In this document: positions 6,446 through 12,009 of the stretch, piece after piece
Position numbering within the stretch: the first letter of the stretch is position 1
Layout of the letters: each line of letters begins with the position of its first letter
NCBI GenBank assembly: GCA_964653285.1
Contig: CAZZEX010000131.1
Span: 1 to 12,009, forward strand
Length of the DNA stretch: 12,009 bases
From: CAZZEX01 sp964653285
GTDB taxonomy: Bacteria > Chloroflexota > Anaerolineae > B4-G1
Direction: 5' to 3'
Program-made: the position numbers and the translations under genes
The notes under the pieces: generated by a model
Told to the model about the DNA's origin: nothing
The model's database searches: none
Seen by the model: the letters and a program-made list of their open reading frames with translations, nothing else

Positions 6446-7090
6446 CTACCGCACCGCCTTCAGGATTCTTCCCACCAACTGGCTGCCGAGGATGGCCAGC
6501 CCGTCGGTGGGCATGTAGTGGGCAGCGGTATCCTCGAAGAGCACCCGCGCCTGCGAGGGAAACTCCTCGTCCCCTTCCCAGTACACGATGGCTAAGTGCA
6601 CCCGCGGCAATACGGTAAAGACGTAGCCAGCGTCGCCTATCGCCAGCGGCTCGCCGCCCAGTGCCTCGGCGGCGTGACGAAAGGCTTCGATGCCGCCCGG
6701 CAGTTCGCGCACCAACCGGCCGCCGGTGTAGCCCTGGAACGCCTGGACGTAAAACATCCCGCCGGGGAGTTCCCGGAAGCCAACCCAACGGCTCGAAGGG
6801 GTCGTGCCGTCGGCCATGGCCAGGCAGGTGAGGATGAGGCTCTGGGTGAAGGAAGAGGGCTCCGCGCCGGTATCGGCCCGCCGGACGGTAAAGTCGTCGC
6901 CGGAGATAACGTACTCCTGCCAGAAGAAGATGAGGCGGAAGTCACCATTCTCGTCCCGCTCACAGCCGCTGCGCAGCACCAGTTTGCCCGGCTTGAGACG
7001 GCGTAGCGTCATCCGCGCCTCTTTGACCACGGGTATCAGTCGGTCATGCCACCGCTGAACAACTTCGCTGTTATTAGTATGGTCTCGCAT
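6446..7090 (-). CDS. DUF3786 domain protein
   Basis: A 214-residue soluble protein matching the DUF3786 pattern that I remember: an N-terminal segment leading to FRLIFFWQEYVIS (51-63), FTQSLILTCLAMADG (81-95), SRWVGFRELPGGMFYVQAFQGY (100-121), and a C-terminal YWEGDEEFPSQARVLFEDTAAHYMPTDGL (170-198). The conserved W-E-G-D-E-E-F-P near the C-terminus is the strongest marker. No enzyme function is established for the family, which is common in anaerobic Clostridia and Chloroflexota. The ATG at 7090 follows GAGGAGG with only three bases between the last G and the ATG; the first GAGG of that run gives better spacing. It runs divergently from the PBECR-like gene, with starts 60 nt apart. A 96-nt gap separates it from the membrane protein gene downstream. 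Confidence 0.75.
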   Translation of the reverse strand: MRDHTNNSEVVQRWHDRLIPVVKEARMTLRRLKPGKLVLRSGCERDENGDFRLIFFWQEYVISGDDFTVRRADTGAEPSSFTQSLILTCLAMADGTTPSSRWVGFRELPGGMFYVQAFQGYTGGRLVRELPGGIEAFRHAAEALGGEPLAIGDAGYVFTVLPRVHLAIVYWEGDEEFPSQARVLFEDTAAHYMPTDGLAILGSQLVGRILKAVR

Positions 7091-7115
7091 AATCCTCCTC
7101 GGTGAAAGAGAAACG

Positions 7116-7143
7116 TTGACAAAACCACTGCTGCGGTTATAAT
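7116..7143 (+). promoter_or_regulatory. Consensus sigma-70-type promoter for the toxin-like pair
   Basis: A perfect TTGACA (7116-7121) and a perfect TATAAT (7138-7143) are separated by 16 bp. The predicted transcription start at about 7150 is one base before the GTG start at 7151, so the message should be leaderless or nearly so. The spacer (7123-7138) forms an imperfect palindrome with AACC and GGTT arms, a possible operator. Confidence 0.8.
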
Positions 7144-7150
7144 AATCAGT

Positions 7151-7465
7151 GTGAAGAATGAGTGCTCATGGCTCTGGCGCGACGTGGATCGAAATGGCGT
7201 CGAGTGTTGTATCGCCGAGGATCAATGGCAACGCCACGTCGCGAAACGGCCAGAGATTGCTGATGCATTGGATTTGACCATCAAGGCAATGGTGACGCCG
7301 ACGAAGGAGGAGCCTGATTGCCATCGTGCGGATGAGCCCAGGCGTCGCTTCCGTCTGCTGGCTGTTCAAGGCAAGGGACGATGGAGCCAACACTGGCTGA
7401 GAGTGAGTGTGAAGTTGGTCCGGCAGCCGGATGGCCGGTGGATTAAGTTCTATCAGAGTTGCTGA
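7151..7465 (+). CDS. PBECR-like nuclease-fold protein, candidate toxin
   Basis: A 104-residue protein. The core reads EDQWQRHVAKRPEIADALDLTIKAMVTP (23-50), then basic strands RFRLLAVQG and WLRVSVKLVRQPDGRWIKFYQSC. The W-x-x-H-x(3-4)-R-P-E followed by a helix and a hydrophobic-I-x-x-P turn matches the phage Barnase-EndoU-ColicinE5/D-RelE-like (PBECR) nuclease group as I remember it. Candidate catalytic residues are H29, R33 and E35, an inference by analogy. The GTG at 7151 is the first start after the promoter and has no Shine-Dalgarno site; an internal GTG at 7184 is possible but also lacks one. The next gene starts 26 nt downstream and is likely the antitoxin. A generic housekeeping nuclease cannot be excluded. 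Confidence 0.6.
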   Translation: MKNECSWLWRDVDRNGVECCIAEDQWQRHVAKRPEIADALDLTIKAMVTPTKEEPDCHRADEPRRRFRLLAVQGKGRWSQHWLRVSVKLVRQPDGRWIKFYQSC

Positions 7466-7481
7466 TACGAAAGACAGGGAT

Positions 7482-7485
7482 GAGG
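7482..7485 (+). promoter_or_regulatory. Ribosome binding site deciding the DUF2283-like start
   Basis: GAGG lies 6 nt before the ATG at 7492. Upstream in-frame TTG 7459 and ATG 7480 lack a site, so 7492 is preferred. Confidence 0.6.
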
Positions 7486-7491
7486 CCGACA

Positions 7492-7869
7492 ATGGAAATT
7501 CGAGTGCTGGATTACGATCCCGAAGCCGATGAACTGGACTTGCTCATCGGGGTGGAACGTCCTGTGCCTGCCGAATCGGTGCCCGTTGGTGAGGGAGTGT
7601 ATATCCGCGTGGACCCGGAGGCGGGGCATGTGGTAGGCGCGATGATTCGGGGCTACCGTCAGTTTGTCATCCGTGTCAACGCAGGCCTCCCCATCTCTCG
7701 ACAAGAGGCACGAGCAGCAGAGTTTGAACAGGTATTGAAAGCCATCGTAGAGTGGCAGCAAGATCTGAATCGGTTAACCCAGGAATTATGTCGCCGCCTT
7801 CACAAGACAACCGCTCAAGCCGCCCTTTGGCAGATCCTGCTATTGGCTGTGGAGACTGCCTCCGCCTGA
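7492..7869 (+). CDS. DUF2283-like protein, candidate antitoxin
   Basis: A 125-residue protein. The first half, LDYDPEADELDLLIGV (6-21) then VYIRVDPEAGHVVGAMIRGYRQF (36-58), follows the DUF2283 pattern Y-D-x-E-A-D-x-L followed by a D-x-x-G-x-V-V-G strand pair. DUF2283 proteins are small beta-rich proteins often found beside toxin-like genes. The second half (about 68-120) is helical and polar, longer than the usual DUF2283 protein, and may be the toxin-binding or DNA-binding part (inference). The start is ATG 7492 with GAGG at 6-nt spacing. It is 26 nt after the PBECR-like gene with no promoter in between, so the two are probably co-transcribed, toxin first. It ends 30 nt before a converging small gene. 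Confidence 0.6.
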   Translation: MEIRVLDYDPEADELDLLIGVERPVPAESVPVGEGVYIRVDPEAGHVVGAMIRGYRQFVIRVNAGLPISRQEARAAEFEQVLKAIVEWQQDLNRLTQELCRRLHKTTAQAALWQILLLAVETASA

Positions 7870-7899
7870 GTTTTGACTACTTACCCCGGTCCTGGTTCC

Positions 7900-8073
7900 T
7901 TACAGGCTCACCTGCCTCACCAGCCCCAGGAACTCCTCCCACTCCTCGCGGAAGAAGTGCACAGTGACGGTGCCCAGATCCAGGTGGTAGGTCGTCTCGC
8001 CGTCAGGCTCCTCAGCCCGCCACAGACTGAAGTTCTCGCTCTCGGCCAGGATTTCGATGGTCGGCTCTTCCAC
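7900..8073 (-). CDS. Small acidic protein of unknown function
   Basis: A 57-residue protein that I do not recognise as a named family. It is acidic and aromatic: EILAESENFSLWRAEEPDGE then TYHLDLGTVTVHFFREEWEEFLGLV. The pattern of two short strands followed by a helix, and the regular charge distribution, argue for a real folded protein. The GTG at 8073 is 4 nt after GGAGG, which makes it a better start than GTG at 8088, which lies upstream of that site. It follows rluD by 57 nt on the same strand, so it may be carried on the same transcript. It ends 30 nt from the converging DUF2283-like gene. Confidence 0.55.
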   Translation of the reverse strand: MEEPTIEILAESENFSLWRAEEPDGETTYHLDLGTVTVHFFREEWEEFLGLVRQVSL

Positions 8074-8130
8074 GACACCTCCAATCACAAGCGTTCAGCC
8101 CAGACTTCAAAAATCCAGTCTTGAATGCAA

Positions 8131-9060
8131 TCAGGAGCGACGTAGCCGCCTGAGAACGGTAGCCAGTTCTGGCGGTAGCGAGGCTTCGAACTCCACCTCG
8201 TCGCCCGTAGCAGGATGAGTGAAGCGTAGCCGGGCAGCGTGGAGGAAGTGGCGGGCCCGGAGCAGTCGCCGGTGGCGGTGACCATAAACCGCGTCCCCCA
8301 CAACCGGGTAACCCAGCCATGCCAGATGCACGCGCACCTGGTGCGTGCGACCGGTGTAAGGATACACCTCCAGCAGCGTGTGGTCGGCGAAGTACTCAAT
8401 GGCCCGGTACATGGTACGCGCCTGCCGCCCACTCCGCACCACGGCCATCTTCTTACGCTGCCGCTTGTCGCGCCCCACAGGCGCTTCGATGACCCCCTCC
8501 CGAGGCCGCACCTGGCCCTCAACCAACGCCAGATACGTCTTGGCGACCTGCCGATGCTTGAACTGCCGTTGGAGCGCGGCGCGGGTAGACTCATCCTTGG
8601 CGATGAGAATCAGGCCAGAGGTGTCTTTGTCCAGCCGGTGGACTATCCCGGCCCGATCCGGCCCGCCGACCTCGGCGACCTGGGGACAATAGGCCAGCAC
8701 TGCGTTGACCAGGGTGCCCCTGGTATATCCGAGGGCCGGGTGCACGACCAGCCCCGCTGGCTTGTTCACCACCAGCAAGACATCATCCTCGTAGATGACG
8801 TCGAGCGGGATATTCTCAGGGATGACCTGCTCGGGCATCTCGGCGGGGATGCGCACGACGACCTCGTCGCCCACCTGCACGCGGTAACTGGGCTTACTGG
8901 GCCGCCCGTTGACTGTAACCGCGCCAGTCTTGATCAGGCACTGGGCTGCCGCCCGGCTGAGATCCTGCACGTGAACCGGAATGACCTTGTCTAATCTCTC
9001 ACCGCCATACTCTACGGTGAACAAGACAACGGATTCTGAGACGATCTGCTCATCAGCCAT
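8131..9060 (-). CDS. rluD: RluA/RluD-family 23S rRNA pseudouridine synthase
   Basis: Isomerises uridine to pseudouridine in rRNA, most likely in the large subunit. The 309 residues match the RluD layout. An S4 RNA-binding domain comes first (about 20-75: ERLDKVIPVH, SRAAAQCLIKTGAVTVNG, VQVGDEVVVRIP). The catalytic domain follows with VVNKPAGLVVHPA (97-109) and the active-site HRLDKDTSGLILIAK (141-155), where D144 is the nucleophile. The C-terminal TGRTHQVRVHLAWLGYPVVGDAVYG completes the family signature. The ATG at 9060 overlaps the lspA stop by 8 bp, so the two genes are translationally coupled, an arrangement well known from Firmicutes. Which uridines are modified cannot be read from the sequence, so the RluD name is by similarity within the RluA family. 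Confidence 0.92.
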   Translation of the reverse strand: MADEQIVSESVVLFTVEYGGERLDKVIPVHVQDLSRAAAQCLIKTGAVTVNGRPSKPSYRVQVGDEVVVRIPAEMPEQVIPENIPLDVIYEDDVLLVVNKPAGLVVHPALGYTRGTLVNAVLAYCPQVAEVGGPDRAGIVHRLDKDTSGLILIAKDESTRAALQRQFKHRQVAKTYLALVEGQVRPREGVIEAPVGRDKRQRKKMAVVRSGRQARTMYRAIEYFADHTLLEVYPYTGRTHQVRVHLAWLGYPVVGDAVYGHRHRRLLRARHFLHAARLRFTHPATGDEVEFEASLPPELATVLRRLRRS

Positions 9061-9571
9061 CCGCAGCCGCCCGCTGCCTGTCCCGTTCGCGCCGCTCTCC
9101 CCACATCATCAGCAGCGCCAGCAGCGCCACGCCAACGACGATGGAACTGTCTGCCAGATTGAAAACCGGCCAGTTGTGCAAAGGCCAGAAGTTAAGGTCA
9201 ATAAAGTCCACCACAAACCCCTGGCGCAGCCGGTCCACCAGATTGCCGATGGCCCCGCCCAGTTGAAAGCCCAGTGCCACCCGCATCAGCCACTGTCCAT
9301 CCGGTAGATGCTGGTAGTAGACGATGATCACCACGATGACGACTGCAGCGACGACGGTGAAAAAATCACTCCACCCAGGAAACAGCCCAAAGACCGCTCC
9401 CGTGTTCGTCACGTGAGTGATACGCAAGATAGGGGCCAGCCAGGGTACAATGGCCCAAGACTGGCCCTCCCCCAGCCACGCCGTCACGAGGTACTTGCTA
9501 AATTGGTCAACCAGCACGACCAATGCTGCCGTGGCCAGCAGGACCAGGGCATCTCGCCTTTGTCGCTTCAA
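9053..9571 (-). CDS. lspA: Lipoprotein signal peptidase (signal peptidase II)
   Basis: Removes signal peptides from prolipoproteins after diacylglyceryl transfer, in the cytoplasmic membrane. With the TTG start at 9571 the product has 172 residues and four hydrophobic segments. Family motifs are VDQFSKYLV (21-29), TNTGAVFGLF (55-64), GGAIGNLVDRLRQGFVVDFIDL (105-126) and WPVFNLADSSIVVGV (134-148). The catalytic aspartates are D122 (in VVDF) and D141 (in FNLAD), as in other LspA proteins. The TTG overlaps the TGA of the DksA/TraR gene (TTGA). A TTG at 9625 would add 18 residues and overlap that gene by 58 bp, so I prefer 9571, although no strong ribosome site is visible. Translation is probably coupled to the gene before it, and rluD follows with an 8-bp overlap. 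Confidence 0.93.
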   Translation of the reverse strand: MKRQRRDALVLLATAALVVLVDQFSKYLVTAWLGEGQSWAIVPWLAPILRITHVTNTGAVFGLFPGWSDFFTVVAAVVIVVIIVYYQHLPDGQWLMRVALGFQLGGAIGNLVDRLRQGFVVDFIDLNFWPLHNWPVFNLADSSIVVGVALLALLMMWGERRERDRQRAAADG

Positions 9572-9930
9572 CGAGAGACCGTCCGCATACCACTGTGTTC
9601 CTGACGCGACTGACAGTCCAGGCAATACTCCGCCTGGGGTAGCACCTCCAGGCGCGCACGGTCAATCCTGGCACCGCAGGCCTCGCAGAGACCATAGGTC
9701 CCATCTTCAAGCTTGGCCAACGCCCGCTCCACCTCCTCCAACGTGGCTTCGATCTTACGCTGGAGTGCTACTCCCACAGCCTGCTCAAAGGCATCAGTCG
9801 CATCGTCGGCTATATGATTGCCGTAGCCGATGCTTTCGTACTCAGCAGCCTCGAGCCGCTCCAACTGCTCTCGCAGTTTCACTCGCTCTTCTAGCAGTTC
9901 CCGCCTCGCCCTTTCGTACGAAAAAGGCAT
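9568..9930 (-). CDS. DksA/TraR-family zinc-finger protein
   Basis: A 120-residue protein. An N-terminal charged helix (about 4-30) and a second helix (about 44-74) form the coiled coil that in DksA enters the RNA polymerase secondary channel. The acidic tip region reads NHIADDATDAFEQ (38-50). The C-terminal C4 zinc finger is LCEACGARID (C82, C85) followed by EYCLDC (C103, C106). Relatives include DksA and the Gram-positive YteA type, so I give no symbol. The GGAGGA at 9942-9937 stands 6 nt from ATG 9930 but directly abuts an in-frame ATG at 9936, so 9930 is chosen. A perfect 12-bp palindrome spans 9912-9923 in the first codons. It leads a unit with lspA and rluD from a good promoter, and stands just downstream of ileS. 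Confidence 0.87.
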   Translation of the reverse strand: MPFSYERARRELLEERVKLREQLERLEAAEYESIGYGNHIADDATDAFEQAVGVALQRKIEATLEEVERALAKLEDGTYGLCEACGARIDRARLEVLPQAEYCLDCQSRQEHSGMRTVSR

Positions 9931-9936
9931 ATGCAT

Positions 9937-9942
9937 TCCTCC
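9937..9942 (-). promoter_or_regulatory. Strong Shine-Dalgarno site of the DksA/TraR gene
   Basis: GGAGGA on the minus strand, 6 nt before ATG 9930 and directly adjacent to the in-frame ATG at 9936. It decides the start in favour of 9930. Confidence 0.7.
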
Positions 9943-9972
9943 AGTCTGGCCCCACCCTCTCACGCGGGCTCT

Positions 9973-10001
9973 ATTCTACCCTACTCAGCCCGAATTGGCA
10001 A
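9973..10001 (-). promoter_or_regulatory. Promoter of the DksA/TraR-lspA-rluD unit
   Basis: On the minus strand TTGCCA (10001-9996) and TAGAAT (9978-9973) are separated by 17 bp. The predicted transcript start is near 9966, giving a leader of about 36 nt that contains the GGAGGA site. It lies in the 115-nt gap between the ileS stop and the next start, just after a hairpin. Confidence 0.65.
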
Positions 10002-10005
10002 GAGC

Positions 10006-10029
10006 GCACCGGCCTGGAAGAGCCGGTGC
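10006..10029 (-). terminator. Hairpin after ileS, weak terminator candidate
   Basis: An 8-bp perfect stem, GCACCGGC paired with GCCGGTGC, closes an 8-nt loop. It stands 16 nt past the ileS stop and just before the next promoter, which is where a terminator is expected. The downstream bases on the minus strand (GCTCTTGCC) lack a run of T, so intrinsic termination would be weak. Confidence 0.45.
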
Positions 10030-10045
10030 TAGGCTACTTTTCGAC

Positions 10046-12009
10046 TCAGCACCGCCTGTTCACGGCGGTGTCCGTCGCCTTGCGGACGCCCAGTCTGAGC
10101 GAATGACCACCTACTCGATCCTCACCCACGGTGGCCCCTTCATCCGGCGGTCCAGCCCGCAGTTCCACGCTCAGGGTCTCTGCTGCGATGAAGTCCCGCC
10201 ACGCCTCAATCGCCTCGGTCAGTTCCCCCCCGGCCTGGTAGATAGTGACGACGCGGTCGTCCAGGTTGAAGCCCGCCTTCTTGCGCAGGTTCTGCACCCG
10301 GCGGACCACCTCCCGAGCCAGCCCCTCGGCGACCAACTCGGGGGTAAGGACAGTATCCACGGCAACAGTCACGTCTTGCTCGGAGGCCACCGCCAGCCCC
10401 TCCCGGGGCTCCTCCCGCACCAGCACTTCCTGGGGGGCCAGTTCCACCTCCTTCCCCTCGACCCCTTCGGCCTCGCTCAGGGCAAGCTCCAGCCGCAGGG
10501 GGAGCCTCGCCCGCAGCCGCCGCAGCGCCGCCAGCGGATCCTGAGCCGCGAGCGCGGCCCGCACCGCCGGGAACCGCTTCCCGAAGCGGGGGCCAAGCAC
10601 CTTGTTGTCCGGGAGGAGACGATAGGTCACCAGTTCCTCCATCGCCTCCACGAACTTCACCCGCTTGACGTTCAGTTCGTCCCGCACCAGGGCCAGCAGT
10701 TCCTCGTCCAGTTCGTCGGCGCCCGACTCCAGGTGTACCAGCGCGCAGGCCAGGGGCTGGCGCAGTTTGATGCTCCGGCTGTTGCGGGCGGAGTGGCCCA
10801 GCGCGACCACCTGCCGGGCCAGCGCCATCCGCGCCAGGAGGTCTTCATCCACCGCCGCAGGGTCCGCCTGGGGCCAACCGGTATGGTGGACGCTCTCCAG
10901 GGCATCCAGATCAACCGAACGCACCAGGTTCTGGTACATCGCCTCAGTGACGAAGGGCATGAAGGGCGCAAGCAACCGGCAGAGCGTCGTCAGAACCTGG
11001 TAGAGGGTGGCGTAGGCCGCGCTCTTGTCCGTGTCTTGCTCACTTTTCCAGAACCGCCGCCGGCTGCGGCGTACGTACCAGTTGGTCAGATCGTCCAAGA
11101 AAGGCTCTACCGCCAGCGTCGCCCCGTAGGCGTCATAGTTATCGAGGCGGTCGGTCACGTGCGCCACGACCTGGTTCAGTCGCGCCAGGATCCATCGGTC
11201 CAACAGGCTGGCAGATCGGTAGATTGGTAGATTGGTAGACTGGTGACCTGCTTCCTCACTTACCAATTTACCAGTTTCCCAATTCACCAGTTTACCAGGC
11301 TCCCAGCGATCAATGTTCGCGTAGGTCACGAAGAACGAATACACGTTCCACAGCGGGATCAGGAACTGCCTGCGCACCTCGTCCGCCCTGCCATGGCCGA
11401 AGAGCAGGTTGTTCTCCGGCTTCTGGCGGCAGTAGAGCCAGCGCATCACATCCACCCCCATCCGATCGGCAGCCTCGTTGAACTCGATGGCGTTCCCCCA
11501 CGACTTGTGCATCTCCCGGCCATCCTCGCCCACGAGCAGTGCATAGCTGAAGCAAGTCTTGAAAGGCGGAGAGTTCTCCAGCACCGTCGCCATCGCCAGG
11601 AGGCTGTAGAACCAGTTGCGGAACTGGCCGGGGAAGGATTCGCTGATCCAGTCGGCCGGATACCACGCTCGCCAGTAGTCTGGGTTTGTCCGGTACTGAA
11701 GGGTGCTGAAACTGACTATCCCTGCATCTAGCCAGGGGTTGCCCACCTCGGGGATGCGGCTCATCTCCGCGCCGCACTTCGGGCAGGCGATGCGCACTGC
11801 GTCCACCCAGGGCCGGTGAGGAGTGTGTCCCTCAAACTCCTGCCAGCCGACTACCGCCTGTGCTTCAAGTTCGCGCTCGTCGCCGATGACCTCGACGTGG
11901 CCGCACCTCTCGCACTCCCAGATGGGCAACGCCAGTCCCCAGTACCGCTTCTTACTGATCATCCAGTCGTGCATGTTGCGCAGCCAGTCCAACTCGCGAT
12001 CCAGCCCGA
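10046..12009 (-). CDS. ileS: Isoleucyl-tRNA synthetase, 5' part beyond the window
   Basis: Charges tRNA-Ile with isoleucine. About 654 C-terminal residues are visible of a protein normally 1000-1100 long, so the HIGH motif and most of the editing domain lie outside the window. Seen here: RELDWLRNMHDWMISKKRYWGLALPIW, typical of IleS; a CERCG and CPKCG pair that probably holds zinc; NPWLDAGIVSFSTLQY; the class I second signature as EMHKS in GREMHKSWGNAIEFNEAADRMG-type sequence (11501-11515), a variant of KMSKS; the anticodon-binding region with NWYVRRSRRRFW; and a C-terminal VRRVQNLRKKAGFNLDDR. Two stretches look like inserted repeat DNA: an octamer array at about 11208-11300 between the catalytic core and the anticodon-binding domain, and a 22-nt repeat word at 10463-10484 that codes ALSEAEG. 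Both keep the frame. The stop is TGA at 10046-10048. Confidence 0.95.
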   Translation of the reverse strand, partial: GLDRELDWLRNMHDWMISKKRYWGLALPIWECERCGHVEVIGDERELEAQAVVGWQEFEGHTPHRPWVDAVRIACPKCGAEMSRIPEVGNPWLDAGIVSFSTLQYRTNPDYWRAWYPADWISESFPGQFRNWFYSLLAMATVLENSPPFKTCFSYALLVGEDGREMHKSWGNAIEFNEAADRMGVDVMRWLYCRQKPENNLLFGHGRADEVRRQFLIPLWNVYSFFVTYANIDRWEPGKLVNWETGKLVSEEAGHQSTNLPIYRSASLLDRWILARLNQVVAHVTDRLDNYDAYGATLAVEPFLDDLTNWYVRRSRRRFWKSEQDTDKSAAYATLYQVLTTLCRLLAPFMPFVTEAMYQNLVRSVDLDALESVHHTGWPQADPAAVDEDLLARMALARQVVALGHSARNSRSIKLRQPLACALVHLESGADELDEELLALVRDELNVKRVKFVEAMEELVTYRLLPDNKVLGPRFGKRFPAVRAALAAQDPLAALRRLRARLPLRLELALSEAEGVEGKEVELAPQEVLVREEPREGLAVASEQDVTVAVDTVLTPELVAEGLAREVVRRVQNLRKKAGFNLDDRVVTIYQAGGELTEAIEAWRDFIAAETLSVELRAGPPDEGATVGEDRVGGHSLRLGVRKATDTAVNRRC
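10463..10484. repeat. Single copy of the 24-bp repeat family inside ileS
   Basis: 22 bases match unit one of the membrane protein array (5753-5774) with two substitutions, in the same orientation and the same reading frame: ALSEAEG here against ALSEVEG there. It sits in the linker between the anticodon-binding domain and the C-terminal zone, where length variation is tolerable. Confidence 0.75.
11214..11300. repeat. Inverted octamer array inserted in ileS
   Basis: Four octamers of the form GATTGGTA (11214-11245) face five of the form TACCARTT (11261-11300) across a 15-nt centre that contains CCTGCTTCCT. The two forms are nearly reverse complements, so the transcript could fold into a long imperfect hairpin of roughly 25-33 pairs with G-U pairs. 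Three octamers make one eight-residue unit, seen as GKLVNWET then GKLVSEEA in the protein. Confidence 0.85.

Noticed and set aside
6420..6450. Hairpin with GGTAGAT and ATCTACC arms at the end of the DUF3786 gene
   Set aside because: It overlaps the stop codon, competes with a second stem inside it, and is not followed by T residues on the minus strand. Not convincing as a terminator.
8100..8125. Short AGACT/AGTCT stem between rluD and the small gene
   Set aside because: Only five pairs with a ten-base loop; too weak to call a terminator.
9830..11230. Long plus-strand open frame of 466 codons
   Set aside because: It lies opposite ileS and the DksA/TraR gene, both with clear family motifs. 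Its translation is low-complexity and rich in Q, R, H and P, as expected of an antisense shadow in GC-rich DNA.

Overview
The window looks like a chromosomal piece of a high-GC, probably Chloroflexota (Anaerolineae-like) bacterium. The evidence is a GyrB of about 640 residues without the proteobacterial insertion, an ileS / DksA-TraR / lspA / rluD neighbourhood, a DUF3786 gene, and short dispersed repeats placed in frame inside genes. The phylum is an inference; no rRNA or marker tree was available.

Layout. (1) 1-1689, plus strand: the 3' two thirds of an AmmeMemoRadiSam-type radical SAM gene, then an alpha/alpha-toroid protein. (2) 1749-7090, minus strand, read right to left: a DUF3786 protein, a six-segment membrane protein carrying two kinds of repeat, gyrB, a MNT nucleotidyltransferase / HEPN pair packed against the gyrB stop, and a SRPBCC protein. 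A GC-rich hairpin separates this block from the converging plus-strand genes. (3) 7151-7869, plus strand: a two-gene unit that looks like a toxin-antitoxin pair (PBECR-like nuclease, then a DUF2283-like protein), driven by a fully consensus promoter that leaves almost no leader. (4) 7900-12009, minus strand, read right to left: the 3' part of ileS, a hairpin and a new promoter, then DksA/TraR-family protein, lspA and rluD with overlapping ends, and a 57-residue orphan protein.

Housekeeping functions dominate: DNA supercoiling, isoleucyl-tRNA synthesis, lipoprotein signal peptide removal and rRNA pseudouridylation. Two small toxin-antitoxin-like modules are set among them. The most unusual feature is repeat DNA inside reading frames. 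A 24-bp tandem array and a heptamer array lie in the membrane protein gene. A near-copy of the 24-bp unit and an inverted array of octamers lie in the essential ileS gene, always keeping the frame open. Several genes (membrane protein, PBECR-like gene, perhaps the toroid gene) have a -10 box so close to the start codon that leaderless translation is likely.

There is no gene-free stretch over 300 bases, and I saw no tRNA, rRNA, CRISPR array or insertion sequence.
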